Source of the DNA: Propionibacteriales bacterium
GTDB taxonomy: Bacteria; Actinomycetota; Actinomycetes; Propionibacteriales; Nocardioidaceae
Assembly: GCA_026392415.1 (NCBI GenBank)
Contig: JAPLCC010000024.1
Coordinates: forward strand, 1 to 40,065
Length of the DNA: 40,065 bases
Direction of reading: 5' to 3'
Shown: in pieces, positions 7,978 through 15,873 of the stretch
Numbering within the stretch: the stretch's first letter is position 1
How the letters are laid out: each line of letters begins with the position of its first letter
Program-made: the position numbers and the translations under genes
The notes under the pieces: generated by a model
Seen by the model: only the letters and a program-made list of their open reading frames with translations
Told to the model about the DNA's origin: nothing
Databases searched by the model: none

Positions 7978-8684
7978 AGTTCCTGGATCATGAGGCCGCC
8001 CTCACGGTGATGGCCGACAAGATGGCCGAGCTCAAGCCGAAACTGCGCGGCTGGCTGCACGCGGGGACCGTCCCGTTCGTGATCGCCGCCGGCATCGTGC
8101 TGATCGTGCTGTCGCCGACCTCGGAGACCAAGGCCGGGTCGGCGGTCTTCATCGGGTCGGCCCTGCTGCTCTTCGGTGTCTCCGCGATCTACCACCGCGG
8201 CACCTGGCAGCCGGCGATCTGGGCGCTGCTGCGCCGCTTCGACCACGCCAACATCTTCGTCCTGATCGCGGGCACCTACACCGCCTTCGCGATGCTGCTT
8301 CTCGACGGCACGTCACGGCTGGTGCTGCTCCTGGTCATCTGGCTGGCCGCGCTGGCCGGCGTCCTCTTCCGGGTGTTCTGGACCGGCGCCCCGCGCTGGC
8401 TCTACACGCCGATCTACATCGGCATGGGCTGGGCCGCGGTGTTCTTCATTCCCGACTTCATCGACGGCAGCGAGAAGCTCGGTACGGCGGTCGCCGTCGC
8501 CACCCTGGTCCTCGTCGCCTCTGGCGGCATCCTCTACACGCTCGGCGCGGTGATCTACGGCCTGAAGAAGCCGAACCCGAAACCTGAGTGGTTCGGCTTC
8601 CACGAGGTGTTCCACACCTTCACGATCCTGGCCTTCGTCTGCCACTACATCGCAGTCTCGCTGGCGACGTACGCGCTGCGATGA
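7974..8684 (+). CDS. Hemolysin III / TrhA family membrane protein (PAQR-like)
   Basis: 236 residues with about seven membrane helices after an N-terminal cytoplasmic segment. The conserved polar residues of the family are present: His74 (AIYHRG), Asp90-His91 (RRFDHANIFVLIAG) and the C-terminal His210 and His214 (GFHEVFHTF), which in the PAQR superfamily bind a metal ion beside a membrane-embedded hydrolase site. Bacterial TrhA proteins have been tied to membrane fluidity and lipid homeostasis; the hemolysin name is historical. The GTG overlaps the kinase stop (GTGA), placing it in a lipid-metabolism operon. Confidence 0.92.
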   Translation: MKFLDHEAALTVMADKMAELKPKLRGWLHAGTVPFVIAAGIVLIVLSPTSETKAGSAVFIGSALLLFGVSAIYHRGTWQPAIWALLRRFDHANIFVLIAGTYTAFAMLLLDGTSRLVLLLVIWLAALAGVLFRVFWTGAPRWLYTPIYIGMGWAAVFFIPDFIDGSEKLGTAVAVATLVLVASGGILYTLGAVIYGLKKPNPKPEWFGFHEVFHTFTILAFVCHYIAVSLATYALR

Positions 8685-9922
8685 ACGCGGCGCCCGTGGC
8701 TGGACGGCGACTCCCGAACTCGGGCATTGCCGACCTGATCGCACTGGAGCGGGCTGGCGACATCGACCAGTTCATCGTCGTCCTCCGCGAGCGGGTGGCC
8801 GCCGACCCGCGCGTGATCACCAACGCCCGGGTCAAGCAGTGGCTGGGTCGTCGCTGGCGCGACCTGTTCCTGTCCGAGGCGATCAGGGACGAGACGGCGC
8901 TGGCCGTGGCCTCGGGTCGGCGTCGCAAGGACGCCCGGCCGGACCGCCAGAGGATCGCCGAGCGCTTTCTTGCCCACGACGTCGACGACTGGCGCCTCGA
9001 GCTGCCCGCCGCCCGTCGTGCCGGTCGCAAGAAGCAGTCAGTCGTCTACAGCCCGAGCTTCGTGCACACCGGTATCCCGCTGATCGGGTTCGGAGAAGAG
9101 TTCCCGGTCGTGGCGAAGGAGCAGTCGCTGCACGTCGTGCGGGCGGCCTCGCACGGCTTCCGCGGTTCGGAGGCCAACGGGGAGAACCTGCTCGAGGCGC
9201 TGTTGCACGGCATCGGGACGGACGCCGCAGGCGAGCCGATCGAGAAGCCGCGCAAGCCCGGCAACGTCGTACTGATGGGGTATTCGAAGGGCGCGACGGA
9301 CGCGTACGTGTTCCAGGGCAACCACCTCCACCTCGCGCCACGCCTGCGCGCCGTCATCAACTGGGCCGGCTGCATCGGCGGTACGCCGGTCATCGACGAC
9401 CTTTACCGCGTGATCGCGCCGTTGCCAATCGGCCTCGGCCCGGGCCGCGCAGCGGTGCTGGCGCTGTTGAGGACGGCGTTGCCCCTGCTGAACCTCCAGG
9501 GAACGCTCGACCGCCCGGACGAGTGGGATCTCAAGGCCGCCCTGCTCGACCTGACCACCACACAGCGCAAGGCGTTCGCCGCGGCGCACGCCCGGGCCAT
9601 CGACGACACCGACGTGCCCGTCTTCAACATCGCCGGCGCGGTGTCGCCCCGGGAGGTGCCGCACTTCCAGATGCAGGGCGCGATCAGCCTGGGCCGGAAG
9701 GTCGGCGAGAACGACATGCAGCTGGCGGTCGAGCACGCCCAGTCCCACCAGCCGATGTCGACCACCCTGGCCGTCGTCCGCGCCCACCACTGGGACATCG
9801 CCCTGAGCGCGTTCCCGCGCACCCACAAGCTCGGCTCGAAGAAGCTCGAGCACCCGTTCCCGCGTCAGGCGGCGCTGACCGCGACCTTCGTGCTGCTCAA
9901 CGAGCTCGGGTTGTCCGGCTGA
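8681..9922 (+). CDS. Uncharacterised alpha/beta-hydrolase-like protein
   Basis: 413 residues, starting at ATG 8681 that overlaps the TrhA stop (ATGA). The N-terminal 115 residues are charged and Arg-rich with no recognised domain. A hydrolase-like core follows: SHGFRGSEANGENL near 158-170, then VVLMGYSKGATDAYV with a G-x-S-x-G nucleophile elbow at 200-204 (Ser202). Late His residues in VVRAHHWDIA could complete a triad; an acid residue is not evident. No signal peptide or membrane segment is seen. It closes the four-gene lipid operon, so an esterase, deacylase or lipase role is reasonable, but I cannot name a family or substrate. Confidence 0.8.
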   Translation: MNAAPVAGRRLPNSGIADLIALERAGDIDQFIVVLRERVAADPRVITNARVKQWLGRRWRDLFLSEAIRDETALAVASGRRRKDARPDRQRIAERFLAHDVDDWRLELPAARRAGRKKQSVVYSPSFVHTGIPLIGFGEEFPVVAKEQSLHVVRAASHGFRGSEANGENLLEALLHGIGTDAAGEPIEKPRKPGNVVLMGYSKGATDAYVFQGNHLHLAPRLRAVINWAGCIGGTPVIDDLYRVIAPLPIGLGPGRAAVLALLRTALPLLNLQGTLDRPDEWDLKAALLDLTTTQRKAFAAAHARAIDDTDVPVFNIAGAVSPREVPHFQMQGAISLGRKVGENDMQLAVEHAQSHQPMSTTLAVVRAHHWDIALSAFPRTHKLGSKKLEHPFPRQAALTATFVLLNELGLSG

Positions 9923-9972
9923 TCGCAGGTTGGCGCACTCTCGGCGGCAGGGCCGCGCGTTTCGCACCGATT

Positions 9973-10011
9973 GGGACCGTTTGCTGTCACCTGCTGGCAG
10001 CAAACGGTCCC
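9973..10011. terminator. Strong hairpin between convergent genes
   Basis: A perfect 14-bp inverted repeat, GGGACCGTTTGCTG at 9973-9986 and its complement at 9998-10011, separated by an 11-nt loop. It lies between the converging hydrolase (ends 9922) and lipase (ends 10195). There is no U-tract, but actinobacterial terminators often lack one, so a bidirectional terminator is the simplest reading. A dispersed palindromic repeat is the alternative. Confidence 0.55.
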
Positions 10012-10194
10012 GATGACTGAGGCGCTCGCGAACAAGTGCTCCGCGCCGAGATTGCAGGCTCATCGAAATGAGCGCCCCGGGGCGGCGTGGTCGGTCGTCC
10101 GCTTGGCCGACAGCGGTCATTGTCAGGCCCTCCGCCCCGACATCGGCAGATCCGGGCGGATCCACCCGGTACGACGACCGCCGAGGAGCAGTCG
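10012..10194. other. Rest of the convergent intergenic region
   Basis: About 180 bases between the hairpin and the lipase stop. I see a small stem-loop (GCTCAT at 10058-10063, CGAA loop, ATGAGC at 10068-10073) next to the palindrome GCCCCGGGGC (10074-10083). Nothing resembles a tRNA, and no open frame with recognisable protein features is present. It may hold extra terminator structure for the lipase operon arriving from the other side. Confidence 0.4.
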
Positions 10195-11508
10195 CTAGCG
10201 ACCGCTCAGCGGCCGACCCGTCACCGTGCGGATCGCGCCCGCAGCCATGCCGACGTAGCCCCACAGCGAACGCAGCGACAGGGCGACCGAGAGCACCGTC
10301 CGGGTTCCGCTCGGGGCGGGCTTGCCCGCGAACCGGTCGGACATCCAGCCGATCATCAGCGGCAGGGCCAGCGGGTGCAGGCTGAGGTGTTCGCTCAGGC
10401 GGTCCCGGACGTAGTGCACCGTCGCGCCACCGTCGACGTAGCGTTGCTGCTGCCCGTCGACGTCCTCGATGTGGATGATCTGGTCGTGGGTCGCCTGCGT
10501 CATCAGGACCGGGCAGGTCGGGATCCGCTGGCCCAGCCGCAGGTCGTCGAAGACGTGCAGGACCTCGGGGGTGCCCAGGACGTCGGCCAGGGGCGCGTCG
10601 AGGTAGTCGTCGAAGTCGTGGTTGCGGTGATGGACGACGGCCGCGAGGGTGCTGGACGTCTCGAGCTGCTGCAGGTGCCGCCTGCCCTCGAAGGAGGCGT
10701 GCTCGTGGATGACCCGCGCCAGCCCGGGATAGCCGCTGCGCAGCCCCGCCACGACCATGGCCGGCAGCCCGGCGTGGAAGGTGCCGTTGAGCCGGATGAA
10801 GGTCTCGCCGGGATCGCCCACGGGGGCGCCGAGCGCGGCGCCGACGATGTTCAGCTCGGGCGCGTAGTCGGGCGCCATCTCGGCGGCCCATGACGAAGCC
10901 ATGCCGCCGCCGGAGTAGCCCATCAGTCCGACCGGCGTGGATTCGTGGAGCCCCAGTGGCTCGAAGTCGAGGGCTGCGCGGATGCCGTCGAGCACCCGGT
11001 AGCCGGGCTCGCGCGCGGCGCCGAACCGGCCGAGCAGACCTTCGTGGTCGCAGAGCGACAACGCCCAGCCCTTGCGCAGCACGCCGGCCAGCAGGGCGAA
11101 CTCGAGTGGGGGAATGGAGCCCCACGAGCGAGCGCCGTGCCGCAGGGCGTACGACGGAAAGGCCTTGCCCGAGATCGCGTCGATGGCGCACTGGTAGGCC
11201 AGCAGGGGTCGCGGTTCGCTCGGGTCAGCGCCCTCGGGCAGGACCACTGTCGTGACGGCCGCCTCGGGTGCGCCGTCCAGGTCGGTGCTCCGGTAGACCA
11301 GCTGCCAGGCGCTCACCTGCTGGGGGATCAGGCCCAGGAACGCGAGGTCCACCTCGCGGGTCCGGATGATGGCGCCCGGGGCGAGCAGGCCGAGACCGGT
11401 CGGTGCGGCCAGGAACGGATCGTCCTGGGGGAGCAGCGGGCGGGCGCTCTTCGCGTCGGCAGCGGGGGCCGACGCCTGATCGGGCAGGGGTTGCACGTCT
11501 TCATACAA
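10195..11508 (-). CDS. Secretory-lipase-family (LIP) esterase/lipase
   Basis: 437 residues with an alpha/beta-hydrolase fold. The nucleophile elbow is GYSGG at 197-201 (Ser199, in VGLMGYSGGGMASSWAAE), the acid is probably Asp342 (THDQIIHIED) and the histidine His374 or His378 (SEHLSLHPLALP). Order and spacing fit the secretory-lipase family (PF03583), which includes triacylglycerol lipases and mycobacterial LipJ/Lip-type proteins. No signal peptide is visible despite the family name, so it may act inside the cell. The listed start is a TTG; GTG at 11496 is an in-frame alternative. It is the last gene of an enoyl-CoA hydratase-TetR-lipase operon, suggesting release of acyl chains for beta-oxidation. 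Confidence 0.85.
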   Translation of the reverse strand: MYEDVQPLPDQASAPAADAKSARPLLPQDDPFLAAPTGLGLLAPGAIIRTREVDLAFLGLIPQQVSAWQLVYRSTDLDGAPEAAVTTVVLPEGADPSEPRPLLAYQCAIDAISGKAFPSYALRHGARSWGSIPPLEFALLAGVLRKGWALSLCDHEGLLGRFGAAREPGYRVLDGIRAALDFEPLGLHESTPVGLMGYSGGGMASSWAAEMAPDYAPELNIVGAALGAPVGDPGETFIRLNGTFHAGLPAMVVAGLRSGYPGLARVIHEHASFEGRRHLQQLETSSTLAAVVHHRNHDFDDYLDAPLADVLGTPEVLHVFDDLRLGQRIPTCPVLMTQATHDQIIHIEDVDGQQQRYVDGGATVHYVRDRLSEHLSLHPLALPLMIGWMSDRFAGKPAPSGTRTVLSVALSLRSLWGYVGMAAGAIRTVTGRPLSGR

Positions 11509-11560
11509 GCATTTGCGCGAACGTAGCGTCAGGCGGTGTCACAGTACGGCGACCGACGTC

Positions 11561-12184
11561 CTACCCGCGGTCGCCGGCGACCGTCTCCGGGAGCACGTCC
11601 TCGACGATCGTGAGCAGGCACTGCCGCAGCAGGTGGTGGACCTGCTCGCGGCTCAGCTTCTTCTTGATCAGCCACTCGCGCCCGGCCGTCTTGGCCAGCT
11701 GGCCGTAGGCGCGGATGAACGCGCGCAGCTCCTCGCGGTGGTCGGAGACATCGGCCATGTCGATGGTCTCCAGGACCCGGTCGACGGCGTCGTCCTCGGC
11801 CTTGAGCAGGATCCGTTCGAGTTCGGGGTCGCGTCCCAGGCCCGAGGAGCCCGCTGCGTTGATCCACGCGGCGTCCTGGCCGGACAGCGAGTCGAGGAAC
11901 CAGTTGACCGCCGCGTCGATGCGCTCCTCGAGGGATCCTCCCGGAGCGTGGTCGATGACGTTCTCGGGGACCGACGCCGCCTCCCGCACCACTTCGAGGT
12001 AGAGATCGCGCTTGGTGCCGAAGTAGTGGTTGAGCAGGCCTCGAGCGACGCCGGCTTCATTGGCGATGTCGGTGGTCGACACCTCGCCGTACGGGCGGAG
12101 CGCGAACAGGCGTTGCGCGCTGGCGAAGATCTCCTCGCGCCGCTGATCGGGCTCGAGGCGGCGCCAGCGGGGCTCAGTGCTCAC
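11561..12184 (-). CDS. TetR family transcriptional regulator
   Basis: 207 residues beginning at GTG 12184, 15 bp after the enoyl-CoA hydratase stop. The N-terminal helix-turn-helix is near 37-60 (VSTTDIANEAGVARGLLNHYFGTKRDLY), and the rest is an all-helical ligand domain. It sits between enoyl-CoA hydratase and lipase genes, 52 bp upstream of the latter, so it is probably made with them. The repeat-rich divergent promoter at 13089-13137 is the obvious candidate operator. An acyl-CoA or fatty-acid ligand would fit the neighbouring genes but is inference. Confidence 0.9.
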   Translation of the reverse strand: MSTEPRWRRLEPDQRREEIFASAQRLFALRPYGEVSTTDIANEAGVARGLLNHYFGTKRDLYLEVVREAASVPENVIDHAPGGSLEERIDAAVNWFLDSLSGQDAAWINAAGSSGLGRDPELERILLKAEDDAVDRVLETIDMADVSDHREELRAFIRAYGQLAKTAGREWLIKKKLSREQVHHLLRQCLLTIVEDVLPETVAGDRG

Positions 12185-12199
12185 GGGGCAACTCTTCCA

Positions 12200-13057
12200 T
12201 CACGCCTCGCGGACCCACGGGAGCCACTCGGGCAGGTTCTTCTCCACGGTGTCGGGGAAGACGGGCGGGCGCTTCTCGAGGAACGACATCACGCCCTCGA
12301 TCGCGTCGGCGCTGGTCGGCAGACCGGAGATGAGCCGCGAGTCGACCTCGTGCGCCGGGAACGGCGAGTCCAGACCGCTGAGGCGGTTGAGCATCTGACG
12401 GATGACGGCGATCGAGACGGGCGCGGTGTTGTCGCGCAGGTCGCGGGCCAGGGCGTACGCCTCGTCGAGGACGTCCTCCGGCGCGTGCACCGAGGTGACC
12501 AGTCCCGCGGCCAGCGCCTCGTCGGCGCCGAAGACCCGGCCGCTGATCATCCAGTCCTGTGCCCTGGTCATGCCGACGAGGCGGGGGAGGTGCCAGACCG
12601 AGGCGGCCTCGGGGAAGATGCCGCGGCGGCCGAAGACGAAGCCGAACCTCGAGTCGGTCGAGGCGAGGCGGAAGTCGCAGGCGAGGGTGATGGTGATGCC
12701 GCCGCCCACGGCTGCGCCGCGCATCGCAGCGATGACGGGCTTGTTCATGGTGAAGACGCGCTTCGAGCAGCGCCCTGCGGGCTCCTGCCAGGCGCTGATG
12801 TCGTCGACCTGTTCGTTCACGTCGAACTCGCCGCCGGAGAGGTCGGCGCCGACGCAGAAGTGGTCACCGGCGCCGGTCAGGACGACGACGCGGACCGCCT
12901 CGTCGCGATCCGCCAGATCCAGGGCGGCGTTCAGCTCGTCGGCCATCGTCAGCGTGTAGCCGTTGCGCGCGGCGGGGCGGTTGAGCGTGATCGTCGCGAT
13001 CCGCTCGGTCACCTCGTAGGTGATGTCGGTGAAGGTGCTCGCGGGCGTGGAGTCCAT
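12200..13057 (-). CDS. Enoyl-CoA hydratase/isomerase (crotonase family)
   Basis: 285 residues from ATG 13057 (MDSTPASTF); an upstream extension of the frame would run through the divergent promoter and is not used. Crotonase landmarks are the CoA/oxyanion segments HFCVGADLSGG and MRGAAVGGGITITLACDFRLAS, and a Glu in GIFPEAASVW corresponding to the second catalytic glutamate. The first catalytic Glu position reads FGFVFG and has no acid, so isomerase or another crotonase reaction is as likely as classical hydration. First gene of a minus-strand operon with TetR and lipase, and divergent from the acyl-CoA dehydrogenase gene. Confidence 0.9.
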   Translation of the reverse strand: MDSTPASTFTDITYEVTERIATITLNRPAARNGYTLTMADELNAALDLADRDEAVRVVVLTGAGDHFCVGADLSGGEFDVNEQVDDISAWQEPAGRCSKRVFTMNKPVIAAMRGAAVGGGITITLACDFRLASTDSRFGFVFGRRGIFPEAASVWHLPRLVGMTRAQDWMISGRVFGADEALAAGLVTSVHAPEDVLDEAYALARDLRDNTAPVSIAVIRQMLNRLSGLDSPFPAHEVDSRLISGLPTSADAIEGVMSFLEKRPPVFPDTVEKNLPEWLPWVREA

Positions 13058-13088
13058 GGGTGGCCTGCTTCCGTGCGTCCTGGTCGGC

Positions 13089-13137
13089 TTGTTGACCGGC
13101 TGCCAACAGTAGTGCACTATTGGCGCTGTGCCAACAA
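13089..13137. promoter_or_regulatory. Promoter of the acyl-CoA dehydrogenase operon with operator-like repeats
   Basis: TTGACC (13092-13097), a 17-bp spacer and CACTAT (13115-13120) form a good promoter, and the GTG at 13128 follows 7 nt later, so the transcript is probably leaderless. The perfect palindrome TAGTGCACTA (13110-13119) overlaps the -10. TTGGC/GCCAA-type half-sites surround it: TTGTTG at 13089, GCCAAC at 13102, TTGGC at 13120 and GCCAACAA at 13130. This looks like a multi-site operator for a repressor, most simply the nearby TetR. Confidence 0.6.
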
Positions 13138-14279
13138 CTACTCCGTCCTGGATGACCGAGGACCTCGAGGCCGTACGCGAGCTGGCAGCGACGTACTTCG
13201 CCAAGGAGGTCCTTCCTCGTGCCGACGAGCACCGCGCGCAGGGCCACGCGAGCCGCGAGGCCTACCTGAAGGCCGGGGAGCTCGGCCTGGTCGGCATGTC
13301 GTTGCCCGAGGAGTACGGCGGCGGTGGCGCCTCGTTCGCGGCCGAGACCGTGCTGATCGAGGAGCAGGTCCGCGCCGGGGACACGTCGATGGGCTTCGCG
13401 GTCTCGATCGGCATCGTGGCGCACTACCTCAATGCCTACGCCACCGAGGAGCAGAGGAAGCGCTGGCTCCCGAAGGTCTGCTCGGGGGAGTGGGTCCTGT
13501 CGATCGCGATGACCGAACCCGGCACCGGCTCGGACCTGCAGGCGATCAAGACTCGCGCGGTCAAGGACGGCGACGACTACGTCATCAATGGCGCGAAGAC
13601 CTTCATCTCCAACGGTCACGTCTGCGACCTCATCGTGATCGCCGCCAAGACCGGCGACGAGGCCGGCGCCGCCGGTATCTCGCTGATCGTGGCCGAGGTC
13701 GGCGACGACACACCGGGCTTCACCCGCGGTCGCGTGCTCGACAAGATGGGCCAGCAGGACCAGGACACTGCCGAGCTCGCCTTCGAGGACCTGCGCGTCC
13801 CGCAGGCCAACCTGCTCGGTCCGAAGGAGGGCCAGGGCTTCTACCAGATGATGGAGCAGCTCCCGCAGGAGCGACTCATCACCGCGATCCTGGCCCAGGC
13901 CCAGATCGAGAAGGCCGTCGAGCTGACGGTGTCCTACACCAAGGACCGCAACGCGTTCGGCAAGCCGCTGATGGCGCTGCAGAACACCCGCTTCGAGCTC
14001 GCCGAGTGCGAGACCATCTCCCGCGTCAACCGGGCCTTCCTCGACCAGTCCATCGAGCGGCACCTGGCGGGCCAGCTCGACGCCACCGAGGCGTCGATGG
14101 CGAAGTACTGGATCTCCGACCGGGCCACCGAGGTCGCCGACCGCTGCCTCCAGCTGTTCGGTGGCTACGGCTACATGAACGAGTACCCGATTGCCCGGAT
14201 CTACACCGACGTGCGCGTGCTGCGCATCCTCGCCGGAGCCAACGAAGTGATGAAGGAACTCATTGCCCGGTCCTTGTGA
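13128..14279 (+). CDS. Acyl-CoA dehydrogenase (isovaleryl/long-chain type)
   Basis: 383 residues from a leaderless GTG. FAD-binding signatures are IAMTEPGTGSDL (126-137) and YTKDRNAFGKPLM; the C-terminal domain has QLFGGYGYMNEYPIARIYTDVRV. The usual catalytic Glu of short/medium-chain enzymes (Y-E-G-T) reads LAGAN here, but Glu248 in QERL matches the alternative base position of isovaleryl-CoA and long-chain enzymes, so it should be active. It introduces the alpha-beta double bond into an acyl-CoA and passes electrons to ETF. First gene of an operon with acyl-CoA ligase and aldehyde dehydrogenase. Confidence 0.92.
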   Translation: MPTTTPSWMTEDLEAVRELAATYFAKEVLPRADEHRAQGHASREAYLKAGELGLVGMSLPEEYGGGGASFAAETVLIEEQVRAGDTSMGFAVSIGIVAHYLNAYATEEQRKRWLPKVCSGEWVLSIAMTEPGTGSDLQAIKTRAVKDGDDYVINGAKTFISNGHVCDLIVIAAKTGDEAGAAGISLIVAEVGDDTPGFTRGRVLDKMGQQDQDTAELAFEDLRVPQANLLGPKEGQGFYQMMEQLPQERLITAILAQAQIEKAVELTVSYTKDRNAFGKPLMALQNTRFELAECETISRVNRAFLDQSIERHLAGQLDATEASMAKYWISDRATEVADRCLQLFGGYGYMNEYPIARIYTDVRVLRILAGANEVMKELIARSL

Positions 14280-14340
14280 CCGCCCGCTGATCCACCCCGT
14301 AGTGCCCGTCTCGGACCCACCTTTCATCGAGGAGCAGATC

Positions 14341-15873
14341 GTGTACCTGACCCAAGGACTCCAGCGGTCGCTGCAGGCGACGCCGGACAAGATCGCGACC
14401 ATCCACGGCGAGCGGAGTCGCACCTTCGCCGAGATGGGTGACCGGGTCGCACGCTTTGCTGCTGGTCTCCACGGGCTCGGCGTGGCGGAGGGTGACGTGG
14501 TCGCGATCCTGTCGCTCAACAGCGACCGGTACGTCGAGTACTACTCCGCGATCCCGTGGGCCGACGCGGTGCTCAACCCCATCAACATCCGGTGGAGTCC
14601 GCAGGAGATCATCTACGCGCTCAACGACTCGGGCACGACCGTGCTCCTGATCGACGACGCGTTCGCGCCGATGGCACCGGCGATCACCGCCAACTGTCCG
14701 TCGGTGACAACTCTGGTCCACTGCGGTGACGGCCCCACGCCGGAAGGCATGGTCTCCTACGAGGCACTGGTCGCCGACAACGAGCCTGTCGCCGACGTAC
14801 GTCGAGCCGACGACCAGCTGGCCGGACTGTTCTACACCGGCGGCACGACCGGTTTCCCCAAGGGCGTCATGCTCTCCCACCGCAACCTGCTGACCTCCGC
14901 TCTGGGGGCGGTGGCCAGTGGGTACCTGCTCCAGCGCGAGTCGACGTACCTGCACGCCGCGCCGATGTTCCACCTCGCCGACCTGGCCGGCAACCTGGGC
15001 GCCAACCTGCTCGGCTGCACCCACGTCACCATCCCGTTCTTCGAGCCGAAGAACGTCCTGGTGACCCTCGAGAAGCACCGGATCACCGACGTGCTGATGG
15101 TGCCCACGATGATCCAGATGGTCGTCGACCACCCGGACGCCAGGGACCACGACCTGTCGTCACTGCAGCGTCTGATGTACGGCGGATCGGTGATCTCCGA
15201 GGGCGTCCTGCTCCGGACGAAGGCCCTCCTGCCGCATCTCAAGCTGACCCAGGCCTACGGCATGACCGAGCTCGCCCCGGTCGCCACGCTGCTCGGTCCG
15301 GACGACCACGTCGACGGTCTGCTCACCGCCGCTGGTCAGGCTGCTCCGCACGCCGAGGTCCGGATCCTCGACGACAAGGGCGACCCGGTCCCGACCGGCA
15401 CCGTCGGCGAGATCTGCGTCTTCGGCGCCCACGTGATGCTCGGCTACTGGAACAAGCCCGAGGAGACCGCGGCGGTCCTCAAGGACGGCTGGATGCACAC
15501 CGGCGACGGTGGCTACATCGACGAGCGCGGCTTCGTGTTCGTGGTCGACCGGATCAAGGACATGATCATCACTGGCGGCGAGAACGTGTACTCCGCCGAG
15601 GTCGAGGGTGCGATCTCCAAGTTCCCGGGCGTCCTGCAGTCGGCCGTCATCGGCCTGCCCAGTGACCAGTGGGGCGAGACCGTGCATGCCTGTGTCGTGA
15701 AGGCGCCCGACGCGGCGTTCGAGGCCGAGGACCTGATCGCGCACGTCAAGGGCCTGATCGCCAACTACAAGGTGCCGCGGAGCGTCGACTTCCTCACCGA
15801 GCTGCCGATGAACGGCGCCGGCAAGATCCTCAAGCGCGACCTGCGTGCGACGTACGCGAAGGAGCAGGCATGA
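14341..15873 (+). CDS. Acyl-CoA synthetase (AMP-forming, FadD-like)
   Basis: 510 residues from GTG 14341, chosen because GAGGAG lies 8 nt upstream and the family N-terminus begins there; the frame opens earlier. The AMP-binding P-loop is YTGGTTGFPKG at 165-175, followed by YGMTE, the hinge region DGWMHTGDGGYIDERGF and VVDRIKDMIITGGENVYS, and a C-terminal catalytic lysine in NGAGKILKRDLR. It activates a carboxylic acid to acyl-CoA through an acyl-adenylate. It lies 61 bp after the acyl-CoA dehydrogenase gene and overlaps the aldehyde dehydrogenase gene. Together the three could take an aldehyde to acid, acyl-CoA and enoyl-CoA, which the divergent crotonase could use. Confidence 0.93.
   Translation: MYLTQGLQRSLQATPDKIATIHGERSRTFAEMGDRVARFAAGLHGLGVAEGDVVAILSLNSDRYVEYYSAIPWADAVLNPINIRWSPQEIIYALNDSGTTVLLIDDAFAPMAPAITANCPSVTTLVHCGDGPTPEGMVSYEALVADNEPVADVRRADDQLAGLFYTGGTTGFPKGVMLSHRNLLTSALGAVASGYLLQRESTYLHAAPMFHLADLAGNLGANLLGCTHVTIPFFEPKNVLVTLEKHRITDVLMVPTMIQMVVDHPDARDHDLSSLQRLMYGGSVISEGVLLRTKALLPHLKLTQAYGMTELAPVATLLGPDDHVDGLLTAAGQAAPHAEVRILDDKGDPVPTGTVGEICVFGAHVMLGYWNKPEETAAVLKDGWMHTGDGGYIDERGFVFVVDRIKDMIITGGENVYSAEVEGAISKFPGVLQSAVIGLPSDQWGETVHACVVKAPDAAFEAEDLIAHVKGLIANYKVPRSVDFLTELPMNGAGKILKRDLRATYAKEQA

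Noticed and set aside
7974..8684. Hemolysin or toxin
   Set aside because: The hemolysin III name is historical; the residues and topology are those of TrhA/PAQR membrane proteins in a lipid operon.
9923..10194. A tRNA or small RNA gene in the convergent intergenic region
   Set aside because: No cloverleaf, no TTC-arm-like sequence and no promoter-like element; the visible structure is explained by hairpins between converging genes.
14255..14279. Acyl-CoA dehydrogenase with a missing catalytic Glu (LAGAN in place of Y-E-G-T)
   Set aside because: Glu248 in QERL fits the isovaleryl/long-chain-type base position, so the enzyme need not be defective.
11513..14290. A 925-codon plus-strand open frame spanning tetR, crotonase and the dehydrogenase
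   Set aside because: It crosses three real genes and a promoter out of frame and has low-complexity composition.
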